From CAVXNB01 sp963763085 (lineage in GTDB: Bacteria; Actinomycetota; Acidimicrobiia; Acidimicrobiales; Bog-793): a DNA stretch of 64,000 nucleotides. The stretch is from positions 1,302,001 through 1,366,000 of the forward strand of contig CAVXNB010000004.1 in assembly GCA_963763085.1 (NCBI GenBank), written 5' to 3'. Shown here piece by piece: positions 49,317 to 57,850 of this stretch; the stretch's first letter is position 1, and every line of letters starts with the position of its first letter. The notes below the pieces were generated by a model, which saw only the letters and a list, made by a program, of their open reading frames with translations, did not search any database and was not told the origin of the DNA. A program made the position numbers and the translations under genes.

Positions 49317-52079
49317 TCAGCTCTCGGCCAGCCTCGCGGTCGCAATGCGATAGGGCCCGAGCTCGAAGCTGCCTTCGAAGCTGGCGACATAGCGGCCGCG
49401 CAGGTCGACGAGCCGGCCCCGAAGCGGCGTCGGTGCCGGGGGACCACCGGCGTCGGTTTCGCCAGCGTTTCTCTGCATTTCGACGGTGCTGGTACTGGCA
49501 CCTGGGTTGAAGACTCGGACCTCGAGGCCGCCGCCGGCCACGCGCCGCACCGCGCTCACCTCGGCGCCGGAGACCGAGAGCATCGAGCCCTCCAGGGGAA
49601 GCCGCCCGCCACCGAGGCTCGGAAGTACGGGCAAATCGATGAACGCATCGTCGGCGAGCGCGTACCCGTCCCGCTCGCCGACGGCGACCGCGTAGCGCAA
49701 CGTGACCGGGCCTTGCATCTGCGGGCCCTCGAGGGCGTCGGTGGGGCCGGCCGGCAGGGGTCGGTTGAGCGTCGTGAGCCGTGACAGCATGCCGGTAGCC
49801 CTGAGCAAGGTGAGCGCGAGGCCGTGCGCCCGAACGGCGGCATTCGAGCCGTCGTCGGCGTTCCCGGTGCCGCCGCCCGGCTCGGCGAGATCGACGAGCT
49901 CGTACTCGCACAAGCCGTCGTGGCAGACGGTGAGGCCGCCGGCCTGCACGAAGCGGCGGGAGGGATAGGTCGCGAGCGCACGTTCGCTCGGACCGCCCTC
50001 GGCGAACAGCCCACGCTCGACGACCGCAAAGGCACACTCGGCGCTCGAATGATCGGCGGGCTCGGGCAACGGGAACCAGGCGCGGAGCCGGTGGTCCCGG
50101 CACGTGTTGTCGAAGCTCGTCGTGACCCGGACGAGAGGCTCGCCGGCGCGGACTTCGATGCGGGAGGTGACCACGACCTCGCGCCCGCCGGTGCGCGCCC
50201 GCTTGCCGTCGTCGATGGACTCTGGCCAGTTGTAGGTCCGCCGTGCGACGGCGACGGCGCGTACCGGGCCAGACTCGACCAGTTTCAGGGCCACCAGCTC
50301 CGGAGTTTCCACCACGACGTCGTGTTCGGGCGGCGAATAGTTGTACGTATCGCCGTGGTCGCCCGAGTCGACGAGCCGGTTGAAGCCTGGGATGCCGTTG
50401 ACCGAGAACGTGCCGTCGGCCGGCGAGACGGCGACGGTCACGAGCGAGTTCGCCAGCTCGAGCCGCCCGTCGGCGTTCTCGACGGCGGAGACCGGATCGC
50501 CGAGCGGGCCGGCCCGCCAGGCCTTCCAACCGAAGCCAGGGATGTCGTCGACACGGGCCAGCACTCGCCGGGACGCCGCCTGGTCGAGCTTCACGCGTAC
50601 CTGGGCGTCGGGTCGCAGCGCGAAACGGGCCAGCAGGTCGCTCTTGATCTGCGCCACGGGCAGGTCCTTCCGCCGTTCGGGCCGGAAACGGACCGCGATG
50701 TCGATGCCGGTGTCGTCCTCCTCGACGTCGACGCCGGCGAGATAAGCGCCATCGCCCAGCTGGTCCTGCTCGCCGATCTGGGACAGGATGCCGCGCACCT
50801 CGGATGTGGTGAGCACGAGGTCGGCAGCCAGCCCCACCCGCTCGTCGAGGATCTGGGCGCCCTCGATGGGCCCCTCGCCACCGAGGATCAGCTCGACGAT
50901 GCCCGATCGAGGTCGGGCCGAGGGATTGACGGCGACGTGACACGGCTCGGAGAACGACGACGCGAGCTCGGCGAGCGCCCGCTCGGTGACTCCTTCGGCG
51001 ATCCGGTTCGCCTCGGCGTACCGGTTCAGCACGGCCGCATCGACCTCGTCGTGGGAACAGGCGCAGATCGAGTCGTGAGCCGCATTCCGCACGACCTGGC
51101 GCCAGGCGATCCTGAGCTGCGCCTCCGGATACCGGCCAGGCGCCATGAACAACGATGCCAGCGGCTCGGCGAACCGCTCGAGCGCCCGCTCCGCTTGGGC
51201 GGCAGCCTGTTTGACGTCCACGCGGTTCGAGGCGACGCCCATCAAGATGTTCGCCCGGGCTCCCGACCGGAGCTCGCCGGACCAGTGCGGCAACCCCGTG
51301 CGGGGCGCCCCGCGCAACGCCTCGGGCAGGGACGAGATCACGATCTCGAAACGATCCTGAATCCCATTCGCCTCCTCCACTACCCGACCGAGCCAAGGCT
51401 GAGGCTTCTGGTGATCGGTGCCGTTCGGGAAGAGGAGCGGGGCTTCGGGCCCGAGCAGGAAGGCCGATCGCTCCTCTTCGAGCGATTCCAGCCGCCGTAC
51501 GAACGCCTTGGCGTCGTCTCCCACCGCGGCGCCTGTCGAGTAGCCGCCGAGGAGATACTCGGCGCGGACGACGGAGCCGTCGGGCGCTGCCCAGGAGAAG
51601 GCCGTTTTGTCGACCGCGGACGGCACGCCCCGCCACACGACGGCGTCGGCAAAGCCGGCGCCGGCCAGCAGCTGGGGCATCTGGGCCACGTGGCCGAACA
51701 TGTCGGGCAGGTAGCCGATCTCCATGGCGCCCCCGAAGGCAGCGGCCCGCTCGAGGCCGAGCTGGAGGTTGCGGACGATCGTCTCGCCCGAGACGAGGAA
51801 CTCGTCCATGAGGACGTACCAGGGGCCGAACGTGATCCGTCCGGCAGCCGCCAGCTGGCGGAGCCGACCCTCGTTCTCCGGCCGAACCTCGAGATAGTCG
51901 TCCACCGCAGCCATCTGGCCGTCCATCAGGAAGCGGGCATAGGAGGGGTCTGACTCCATCAGCTCGAGCAGGCCGTCCACCAGGTCGACCAGACGCAGCT
52001 GGAAGGTCCGGAACGGCGCATACCACTCCCGGTCCCAGTGCGTGTGCGGGACGACGTCGACCCTTCGCCGGTGTGCCAT
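49317..52079 (-). CDS. Glycoside hydrolase family 38 alpha-mannosidase
   Basis: This 920-residue protein begins VDVVPHTHWDREWY with zinc ligands H12/H14 and D16 region of GH38, and GYLPDMFGH gives the catalytic nucleophile and zinc ligand D124. The long C-terminal beta domain (ELANSLVTVAVSPADGTFSV, FDNTCRDHRLRAWFPLP) is normal for bacterial class II mannosidases. ATG 52079 is chosen by family start; the frame is open further upstream. No signal peptide is seen, so it should act in the cytoplasm on mannosides or mannosylglycerate-like solutes. No sugar transporter is adjacent. Confidence 0.9.
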   Translation of the reverse strand: MAHRRRVDVVPHTHWDREWYAPFRTFQLRLVDLVDGLLELMESDPSYARFLMDGQMAAVDDYLEVRPENEGRLRQLAAAGRITFGPWYVLMDEFLVSGETIVRNLQLGLERAAAFGGAMEIGYLPDMFGHVAQMPQLLAGAGFADAVVWRGVPSAVDKTAFSWAAPDGSVVRAEYLLGGYSTGAAVGDDAKAFVRRLESLEEERSAFLLGPEAPLLFPNGTDHQKPQPWLGRVVEEANGIQDRFEIVISSLPEALRGAPRTGLPHWSGELRSGARANILMGVASNRVDVKQAAAQAERALERFAEPLASLFMAPGRYPEAQLRIAWRQVVRNAAHDSICACSHDEVDAAVLNRYAEANRIAEGVTERALAELASSFSEPCHVAVNPSARPRSGIVELILGGEGPIEGAQILDERVGLAADLVLTTSEVRGILSQIGEQDQLGDGAYLAGVDVEEDDTGIDIAVRFRPERRKDLPVAQIKSDLLARFALRPDAQVRVKLDQAASRRVLARVDDIPGFGWKAWRAGPLGDPVSAVENADGRLELANSLVTVAVSPADGTFSVNGIPGFNRLVDSGDHGDTYNYSPPEHDVVVETPELVALKLVESGPVRAVAVARRTYNWPESIDDGKRARTGGREVVVTSRIEVRAGEPLVRVTTSFDNTCRDHRLRAWFPLPEPADHSSAECAFAVVERGLFAEGGPSERALATYPSRRFVQAGGLTVCHDGLCEYELVDLAEPGGGTGNADDGSNAAVRAHGLALTLLRATGMLSRLTTLNRPLPAGPTDALEGPQMQGPVTLRYAVAVGERDGYALADDAFIDLPVLPSLGGGRLPLEGSMLSVSGAEVSAVRRVAGGGLEVRVFNPGASTSTVEMQRNAGETDAGGPPAPTPLRGRLVDLRGRYVASFEGSFELGPYRIATARLAES

Positions 52080-52163
52080 GAACCGAAAGGCTACGCCGCG
52101 TGGAGCGCCGCGAGCTACGGTCGTCGGTGTGCGCACGGCGCCCAGCTCGGACTCAAATCTGAC

Positions 52164-52874
52164 GTGACCGCGGGCCGCGCTCCCAATCTCAAGCTCGAAC
52201 GCGACCTGCTCGTCGCCGATCGAGTCGCCGTCGCGGGCTGCGACGAGGTCGGGAGGGGTTCGCTCGGAGGGCCGGTTTCGGTCGGCATGGTCGTCGTCGA
52301 CGCCGTCACGCGCCGGCCGCCCACCGGGCTGCGCGACAGCAAGCTCCTGCCGCCGGCGGTGCGGGAGGCTCTCGTCCCGAGGATCAACTCGTGGTCGTGC
52401 TGCTGGGCGATCGGCCACGCGAGCGCAGCCGAGATCGACGAGATCGGGATCCTCCGCGCGTTGCGGCTGGCGGGGGAGCGGGCGGTCGCGTCGCTGGCGG
52501 TGCGACCCGATCTCATCCTTCTCGACGGCAACTACGACTGGTTCACCCGCCCGGAGCGCTCAGCCGCGTCGCCGACTTCGGTGGAGCCGGAGCAGGTGAC
52601 GCTCAAGGTGAAGGCCGACCTGACGTGCGCCTCGGTCGCCGCCGCGAGCGTGATCGCGAAGGTGGCCCGAGACCGCCTCATGGTGGAGCTCAGCCGCTCG
52701 TACCCCTGGTACGGCTGGCACGCCAACAAGGGCTACGCGGCGCCGGAGCACCGGGCGGCGTTGCTGGCGAATGGCCCGTGCGAGGAGCACCGGCGGTCGT
52801 GGCGCCTCCTGGTCTCGGACGAGGAGGCCGATCTCGAGGAGGAGACCGAGGTCGGGGAGTACGCACGAGGCTGA
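52164..52874 (+). CDS. rnhB: Ribonuclease HII
   Basis: This 236-residue enzyme cuts RNA in RNA-DNA hybrids and at single ribonucleotides. The catalytic D27-E28 pair lies in AGCDEVGRGSLGGPV, with later acidic residues in LILLDGNYDW and VKADLTCASVAAASVIAK. GTG 52164 is the best in-frame start; upstream in-frame sequence belongs to the mannosidase region. A short acidic C-terminal tail (DEEADLEEETEVGE) is present. It converges with the acyl-CoA dehydrogenase gene. Confidence 0.92.
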   Translation: MTAGRAPNLKLERDLLVADRVAVAGCDEVGRGSLGGPVSVGMVVVDAVTRRPPTGLRDSKLLPPAVREALVPRINSWSCCWAIGHASAAEIDEIGILRALRLAGERAVASLAVRPDLILLDGNYDWFTRPERSAASPTSVEPEQVTLKVKADLTCASVAAASVIAKVARDRLMVELSRSYPWYGWHANKGYAAPEHRAALLANGPCEEHRRSWRLLVSDEEADLEEETEVGEYARG

Positions 52875-52895
52875 GACCGGCGCCCCGGCCTGCCG

Positions 52896-54119
52896 CTAGC
52901 GAGCCTGGGGCTCCTTCGGAAGACCGAGCACGCGCTCGCCGATGATGTTGCGCATCACCTCGTCGGTCCCGCCGGCGATCCGCATGCCGGGCACTCCGAG
53001 CACGAACGCCCCCCAGGCGTAAGTCCCCCACTCGCCCGTGTCGACCACGAGACGCTCGCCGAGGATGGCGCCGGCGAGGTCGGCGAGGCGGCGGAGGTTC
53101 TCGGTGAGGGAGAGCTTTGCGATCGAGAGCTCGGGACCCGGGAGCTCGCCCGCGCGGATCTTGGCAAGGGCGCGCTCGTTGGTGTACCTGGCGACCTGGA
53201 GGTTGATCCACGCATCGGCGATCTGCTGGCGGACGAGCGGGTCCTCGTTCCTGCCGAGGTGAGCGGCGAGGTCGATCAGCCGGTGCATCGACCCGGCTCC
53301 GGTCCCGGCGCCCCCGCCCCCGCCACCACCGATGCTGGCGCGCTCGTTCATGAGCGTCGTGAGCGCGACCGACCAACCGCCGTTGACGTCGCCGAGCAGG
53401 TGATCTGCCGGCACGCGGACGTCGGTGAAGAAGACCTCGTTGAAGGAAGCGCCGCCCGTGATCTGGCGCAGCGGCCTCACCTCGACGCCCGGGGCCCGCA
53501 TGTCGACGATGAATCCCGTCAGGCCCTTGTGCTTCGGCAGATCGGGGTCGGTCCGGCAGATGATCTCGCCGATGTCGGAGTACTGAGCGCCGGAGGTCCA
53601 TACCTTCTGGCCGTTGACGAGCCATTCGTCCCCGTCTCGGGTCGCCCGAGTCTGGAGGCCGGCGAGGTCGCTTCCCGCCCCCGGCTCGCTGAAGAGCTGG
53701 CAGGCGACGATGTCGCCTCGCCAGAGAGCCCGCAGGTAGCGCTCCTTTGCTGTCCCGGTCCCGTGGGCGAGGATGGTCGGCGCCACCATCCCGAGCCCGA
53801 TGGCGCGAGAAGCCTGCGATGGCGTGTCGTAGCCGGCCTCGAGCGAGGCGTACAGCCGCTGGTAGGAGCCGGGCAGCTCCCGGCCTCCGTAGGCGGACGG
53901 CCCGGTGATCCAGCCGAAGCCGGCGTCGAAGACCTTCCTGGCCCAAGCCTTGGCGGCGGCGACGTCCCGGAGCTCCTCCTCGGCGGTGCGCTCCTCCAAC
54001 AAGCTGACCGAGTCCGGGCCTTCGCCGAAGACGTGGCGCGCGGGAGGTCTGGGGTCCGCGTTCGACTCCAGGAACTTGCTCGCCTCGAGGGTGAAGGCCT
54101 CCTCGGTCATCGTCTGCAT
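52896..54119 (-). CDS. Acyl-CoA dehydrogenase
   Basis: This 407-residue flavoenzyme introduces a double bond into an acyl-CoA. Motifs include QLFSEPGAGSDLAGLQTRA in part, NGQKVWTSGA, and the C-terminal GGTDEVMRNIIGERVLGLP. A Gly-rich insert (IGGGGGGGAGTGAGS) at about 255-270 is unusual. The position where many short-chain enzymes have a catalytic Glu cannot be fixed by eye. ATG 54119 follows GGAGAG. It is divergent from the glutamate dehydrogenase gene (117 bases between). Confidence 0.9.
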   Translation of the reverse strand: MQTMTEEAFTLEASKFLESNADPRPPARHVFGEGPDSVSLLEERTAEEELRDVAAAKAWARKVFDAGFGWITGPSAYGGRELPGSYQRLYASLEAGYDTPSQASRAIGLGMVAPTILAHGTGTAKERYLRALWRGDIVACQLFSEPGAGSDLAGLQTRATRDGDEWLVNGQKVWTSGAQYSDIGEIICRTDPDLPKHKGLTGFIVDMRAPGVEVRPLRQITGGASFNEVFFTDVRVPADHLLGDVNGGWSVALTTLMNERASIGGGGGGGAGTGAGSMHRLIDLAAHLGRNEDPLVRQQIADAWINLQVARYTNERALAKIRAGELPGPELSIAKLSLTENLRRLADLAGAILGERLVVDTGEWGTYAWGAFVLGVPGMRIAGGTDEVMRNIIGERVLGLPKEPQAR

Positions 54120-54235
54120 CGGGCGTCTCTCCGGTCCGCGTGGCGCGATCGACCTTACAACCGGGCCCGCTTTGGCTGCGGCCGGCGTCGGAGCGGCGGT
54201 AGGTTGAGTCGACGGACTGCCTTGGAGGCCGCGCG

Positions 54236-55483
54236 ATGTCTGGATCCGACCCGTGGGACGCAATACTCGAACGCATCCAGGACGGGGCCGCGTTGATCGG
54301 CCTCGATCCCGACACGCTGCGCATCCTTTCGGCGCCCGAGCGCGTCCTGGAGGTGTCCGTCCCGATTCGCCGCGATAGCGGCCGGATCGAGGTCTATCGC
54401 GGATGGCGCGTCCATCACGACACGTCCCGGGGCCCGGGCAAGGGCGGGATCCGCTTCCACCAGTCCGTGTCCGCGCACGAGATCATGGCCCTTGCCGCCG
54501 ACATGACGCTCAAGTGCGCCGTCGTGGACGTGCCGTTCGGAGGCGCAAAGGGCGGCGTCCAGGTCGACCCGAGGACGCTGTCGGTGACCGAGCTCGAGCG
54601 GCTCACGCGCAGGTACGCGCTCGGCATCGCCTCGATGCTCGGGCCTGACCGCGACATACCGGCGCCGGACGTGAACACCGACGCCAACGTGATGGCTTGG
54701 CTCATGGACACGATCTCGATGGTGAGCGGGGAGGCCGTGACCGGCATCGTGACCGGCAAACCGCTCTCGATCGGCGGCAGCCGCGGACATGTCGGCGCGA
54801 CGTCTCAAGGCGTGCTCATCTGCACCCGTGCGATCTTCCACGAGCTCGGTCTCCCCATGACCGGGGCACGTGCCGTGATCCAGGGGCACGGCAAGGTCGG
54901 CGGCCCGCTCGTGTACCTGCTGTCGTCGGCAGGGATGCGCGTAGTGGCGGTGACCGACGTCGGCGGCGGTGTCTACAACGCGGCCGGACTGGACGCCGCA
55001 GGCCTCGCTCGCCATGTCGAGCGGACGGGCACCGTCGCCGGGTTCGAGCTAGCCGACCCCCTTACGCCTGACGAGCTGTGGGACGTCGAGTGCGAGCTTG
55101 CGATCCCGGCCGCGCTCGAGGGGGTGATCACGGCGGGCGTGGCCGAGCGGCTCGGGGCTCAGCTCATCGTGGAGGCGGCGAACGGGCCGACGCTTCCCGA
55201 GGCCGACCCGATCCTCGAACGGCGCAACATCGTCGTCGTCCCGGACATCCTCGCCAACGCCGGCGGCGTCACGGCTTCCTACTTCGAGTGGGCGCAGAGC
55301 CGCCAGGGCTTTGCATGGGAAGAGGAGCTCGTCGCCGAACGGCTCCGCAGGATCATGGCAACCGCTTTCGACGCCGTCTGGCACAGGTCGCGCGAGCTCA
55401 AGGTGACGCTGCGGAGGGGTGCCGTTGCGGTAGCGCTCGAGAGGGTGGGGGAGGCGATCGAGGTGAGGGGCCTGTTTCCTTAG
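54236..55483 (+). CDS. Glu/Leu/Phe/Val-type amino acid dehydrogenase, probably glutamate dehydrogenase
   Basis: This 415-residue protein has the glutamate dehydrogenase core: YRGWRVHHDTSRGPGKGGIRF in part, LAADMTLKCAVVDVPFGGAKGG in part with the substrate and catalytic Lys, and the nucleotide-binding IQGHGKVGGPLVYLL, where GHGKVG replaces the more common GFGNVG. The C-terminus (NAGGVTASYFEW) is typical. It interconverts glutamate and 2-oxoglutarate plus ammonia; cofactor preference was not judged. A nitrogen-releasing heterocycle pathway would feed ammonia to such an enzyme, though this gene is far from the cluster. Confidence 0.9.
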   Translation: MSGSDPWDAILERIQDGAALIGLDPDTLRILSAPERVLEVSVPIRRDSGRIEVYRGWRVHHDTSRGPGKGGIRFHQSVSAHEIMALAADMTLKCAVVDVPFGGAKGGVQVDPRTLSVTELERLTRRYALGIASMLGPDRDIPAPDVNTDANVMAWLMDTISMVSGEAVTGIVTGKPLSIGGSRGHVGATSQGVLICTRAIFHELGLPMTGARAVIQGHGKVGGPLVYLLSSAGMRVVAVTDVGGGVYNAAGLDAAGLARHVERTGTVAGFELADPLTPDELWDVECELAIPAALEGVITAGVAERLGAQLIVEAANGPTLPEADPILERRNIVVVPDILANAGGVTASYFEWAQSRQGFAWEEELVAERLRRIMATAFDAVWHRSRELKVTLRRGAVAVALERVGEAIEVRGLFP

Positions 55484-55530
55484 GGATGTGAGAGCGGGGG
55501 CCGCCACGGCCGGCGGCCAGACTGTTCGGC

Positions 55531-56778
55531 GTGAGCCTGTTCCGGATCGACCTGGCGCCGCTGCGCGGCTCGAGAGAGTTCCGCCTTCTCTTCATAGGTC
55601 AGGGCGTGTCGTTCTTCGGGAGCATGGTGACCTACGTCGCGCTCCCGTATCAGGCATTCCAGATCAGCCATTCGTCGCTCATCGTGGGTCTGCTCAGCTT
55701 GGCGGAGCTGATCCCCCTGCTCATCACGGCGTTCGTCGGAGGGGCGCTCGCCGACGCGGTGGACCGGCGTCGGATGGTCCGCCTGACGGAGTCGGCCATG
55801 TGCCTCGTCATCGGCGTGCTCGTCGTGAATTCGCTTCTCGCCCACCCTCTCCTGTGGGTGCTGTTCGCGGTCGCCTTCGCTGCTGCGGGGATCGACGGGT
55901 TGCAGCGGCCATCGCTCGACGCGATGGTGCCGCGGCTGGTCCCGCCCGAACGGCTTCCCGCGGCGTCGGCACTCACGTCCCTTCGGGGCAGTCTCGGGAT
56001 GGTGGCGGGCCCGCCGGTCGCGGGCGTCCTCATCGTCGTGGCCGGGCTTCCCCTCACGTACGGGGTCGACGTGGCGACGTACTTCGTCTCGCTCGTCGCG
56101 CTGGCCATGATGCGGGCGGCGCCTCCGCCGGCGCAGTCCGATGGCCTTTCTCTTCGGGCGATTGCCGACGGCCTGCGCTACGCGAGGAGCCGTAAGGATC
56201 TGCTCGGCTCGTACCTCGTCGACATGAACGCCATGTTCTTCGGGATTCCGACCGCGCTGTTCCCACAGGTCGCGAGCCACTTCGGCGGCGCAGGCGTGCT
56301 CGGGCTTCTCTACGCTGCGCCTTCTGCGGGCTCACTGCTAGTGGCGCTCACAAGCGGCTGGGCACACCGGGTCCGGCGTCAGGGGCGGGCCATCGCCCTT
56401 TCGGCCGGCGTGTGGGGGCTCGGGATCATCGGGTTCGGGCTCGCAACCTCGCTCCCCCTGGCGATCGTCGGACTGGCGGTGGCGGGGGGAGGTGACATGG
56501 TGAGCGGCTTGTTTCGGGGGACGATGTGGAACCAGTCCATTCCGGATGCACTGCGCGGGCGCCTGGCGGGGATCGAGATGCTGAGCTACTCGTCGGGGCC
56601 GGCGCTCGGCAACGTCGAAGCCGGTCTGTTCGAGGCCCTCGCCGGTCTCCGTGTGTCGATCGTCGCGGGGGGCGCGCTGTGCGTGGTGGGGACGGCGGCG
56701 CTGGCGGCGGCGTTGCCCCGCTTCTGGAAGTACGACGCCGCGGAAGGTGCGTTGCTGCGGGGGGCGTCCGGGGATTGA
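55531..56778 (+). CDS. MFS transporter, MFS_3 type
   Basis: This 415-residue protein has about 12 helices: REFRLLFIGQGVSFFGSMVTYVALP in part, loop GGALADAVDRRRMVRL, and the MFS_3-type GDMVSGLFRGTMWNQSIPD region. GTG 55531 starts 47 bases after the glutamate dehydrogenase stop, so the two may share a transcript. It is related to the exporter at 20923 but clearly diverged. Cargo is unknown. Confidence 0.88.
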   Translation: MSLFRIDLAPLRGSREFRLLFIGQGVSFFGSMVTYVALPYQAFQISHSSLIVGLLSLAELIPLLITAFVGGALADAVDRRRMVRLTESAMCLVIGVLVVNSLLAHPLLWVLFAVAFAAAGIDGLQRPSLDAMVPRLVPPERLPAASALTSLRGSLGMVAGPPVAGVLIVVAGLPLTYGVDVATYFVSLVALAMMRAAPPPAQSDGLSLRAIADGLRYARSRKDLLGSYLVDMNAMFFGIPTALFPQVASHFGGAGVLGLLYAAPSAGSLLVALTSGWAHRVRRQGRAIALSAGVWGLGIIGFGLATSLPLAIVGLAVAGGGDMVSGLFRGTMWNQSIPDALRGRLAGIEMLSYSSGPALGNVEAGLFEALAGLRVSIVAGGALCVVGTAALAAALPRFWKYDAAEGALLRGASGD

Positions 56779-56874
56779 TCCGGTTGCTGTGCGGGTGACC
56801 GCCATACTGGGTCGGCGGCGTCGTGAACGGCCGCCGCCTCGTCTGGAGGCTCATGGGTCGCTCGAGAATTTCTG

Positions 56875-57537
56875 GTGGTCGGAGGACTGGCCATGTTGCT
56901 GGGCGTCTCCGCGCTCGTCGGCGGGTGCTCGAGTGCGGCGACGTCCACCACGACCACGACGGTCCCGCCGCCCTCGTCGTCGACCTCGACTACGACGACG
57001 ACAGCGACAACGACAACGAGCGCCCCGGCGACGACATCGACGAGCACGTCATCCACGACGACGACGACCCGGCCACCTGCCCCGTCTCCCTGCACCGGCC
57101 GCGAGCTGACGCTCGTGCCTAAGAAGTCCAACGGCACAGCCGGCCAGACCTTCAGCGCCGTCACGATCGTGAACACGTCGGCCGCACCGTGCACGCTCAA
57201 GGGCCGGCCCGGCATCACCCTGATCGGGGGACCGCAGGGGGCTGCTCCAGCTCCCCTCAAGGCGACGGTGCTCACCACGGGCGAAGGCGCCGTCTTCGGC
57301 ATTCCCCCGACACTCCTGACGCTGCCTCAGGGGCATGTCGCAGGGGCCGGTTTCCTTGTGCAGTCGAGCGACTTCCCGTCGAACGGTGAACAGTCGTGTC
57401 CCGTCGTGAGCTCGATGAAGGTCACGCTGCCCGGGATCTCGTCGGCCTTCACCGTCGCGGAGGATTTCACTGCCTGCGGCGGCCCGACGATCTTCGTGTC
57501 CGCGATCGTTCGACCGAGCCAACTGCCGGTGAGCTGA
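56875..57537 (+). CDS. Secreted lipoprotein with Thr/Ser linker and DUF4232-like domain
   Basis: This 220-residue protein has a lipobox LVGGC, cleaved before the Cys at about residue 18, then a 45-residue run of Thr, Ser and Pro (likely O-mannosylated), then a domain starting CTGRELTLVP and including NTSAAPCTLKGRPGITLI, which resembles DUF4232. The exact start is uncertain. It is an outer-face lipoprotein of unknown role. The low-complexity linker resembles those of the lipoproteins at 61121 and elsewhere in actinobacteria. Confidence 0.8.
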   Translation: MVGGLAMLLGVSALVGGCSSAATSTTTTTVPPPSSSTSTTTTTATTTTSAPATTSTSTSSTTTTTRPPAPSPCTGRELTLVPKKSNGTAGQTFSAVTIVNTSAAPCTLKGRPGITLIGGPQGAAPAPLKATVLTTGEGAVFGIPPTLLTLPQGHVAGAGFLVQSSDFPSNGEQSCPVVSSMKVTLPGISSAFTVAEDFTACGGPTIFVSAIVRPSQLPVS

Positions 57538-57634
57538 CAGCGGTTGGTCCCGTGCGCCGGCGGCACCTCTGCGTGGGAAGATACGACGTCTGTGAGAGGG
57601 CGGCTGCTGGCGTCGGGACCGCTCTCGTAGGGAC

Positions 57635-57708
57635 GGGCGCTTAGCTCAGGTGGTCAGAGCAGCTCGCTTACAACGAGCAGGCCGGCGGTTCGAGTCCGTC
57701 AGCGCCCA
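57635..57708 (+). tRNA. tRNA-Val (anticodon UAC)
   Basis: The acceptor stem GGGCGCT (57635-57641) pairs with AGCGCCC (57701-57707). The D-arm TAGCTCAGGTGGTCAGAGCA, anticodon stem GCTCG/CGAGC with loop CTTACAA (anticodon TAC), and T-arm with TTCGAGT are all present. The 3' CCA is not encoded. The 3' end of a tRNA is a common integration site, and the gene style changes downstream of here. Confidence 0.95.
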
Positions 57709-57850
57709 CAAAGTGGCATCTACCAGGGAGTATAGTCCATGACTAGTCGCCCAGCATAAGGCACAGCGCATCGATACCTGCTAACAGTTCGCTAAAGTCG
57801 GACCGCGGCGCGGATCGAATGTCGCTCTTCCCGGTGAGTCGAGCGAGGTC

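Noticed and set aside
57635..57708. attL/attR pair for an island at tRNA-Val
   Set aside because: No second copy of the tRNA 3' end was found between 57709 and 64000; the island remains only a suggestion.
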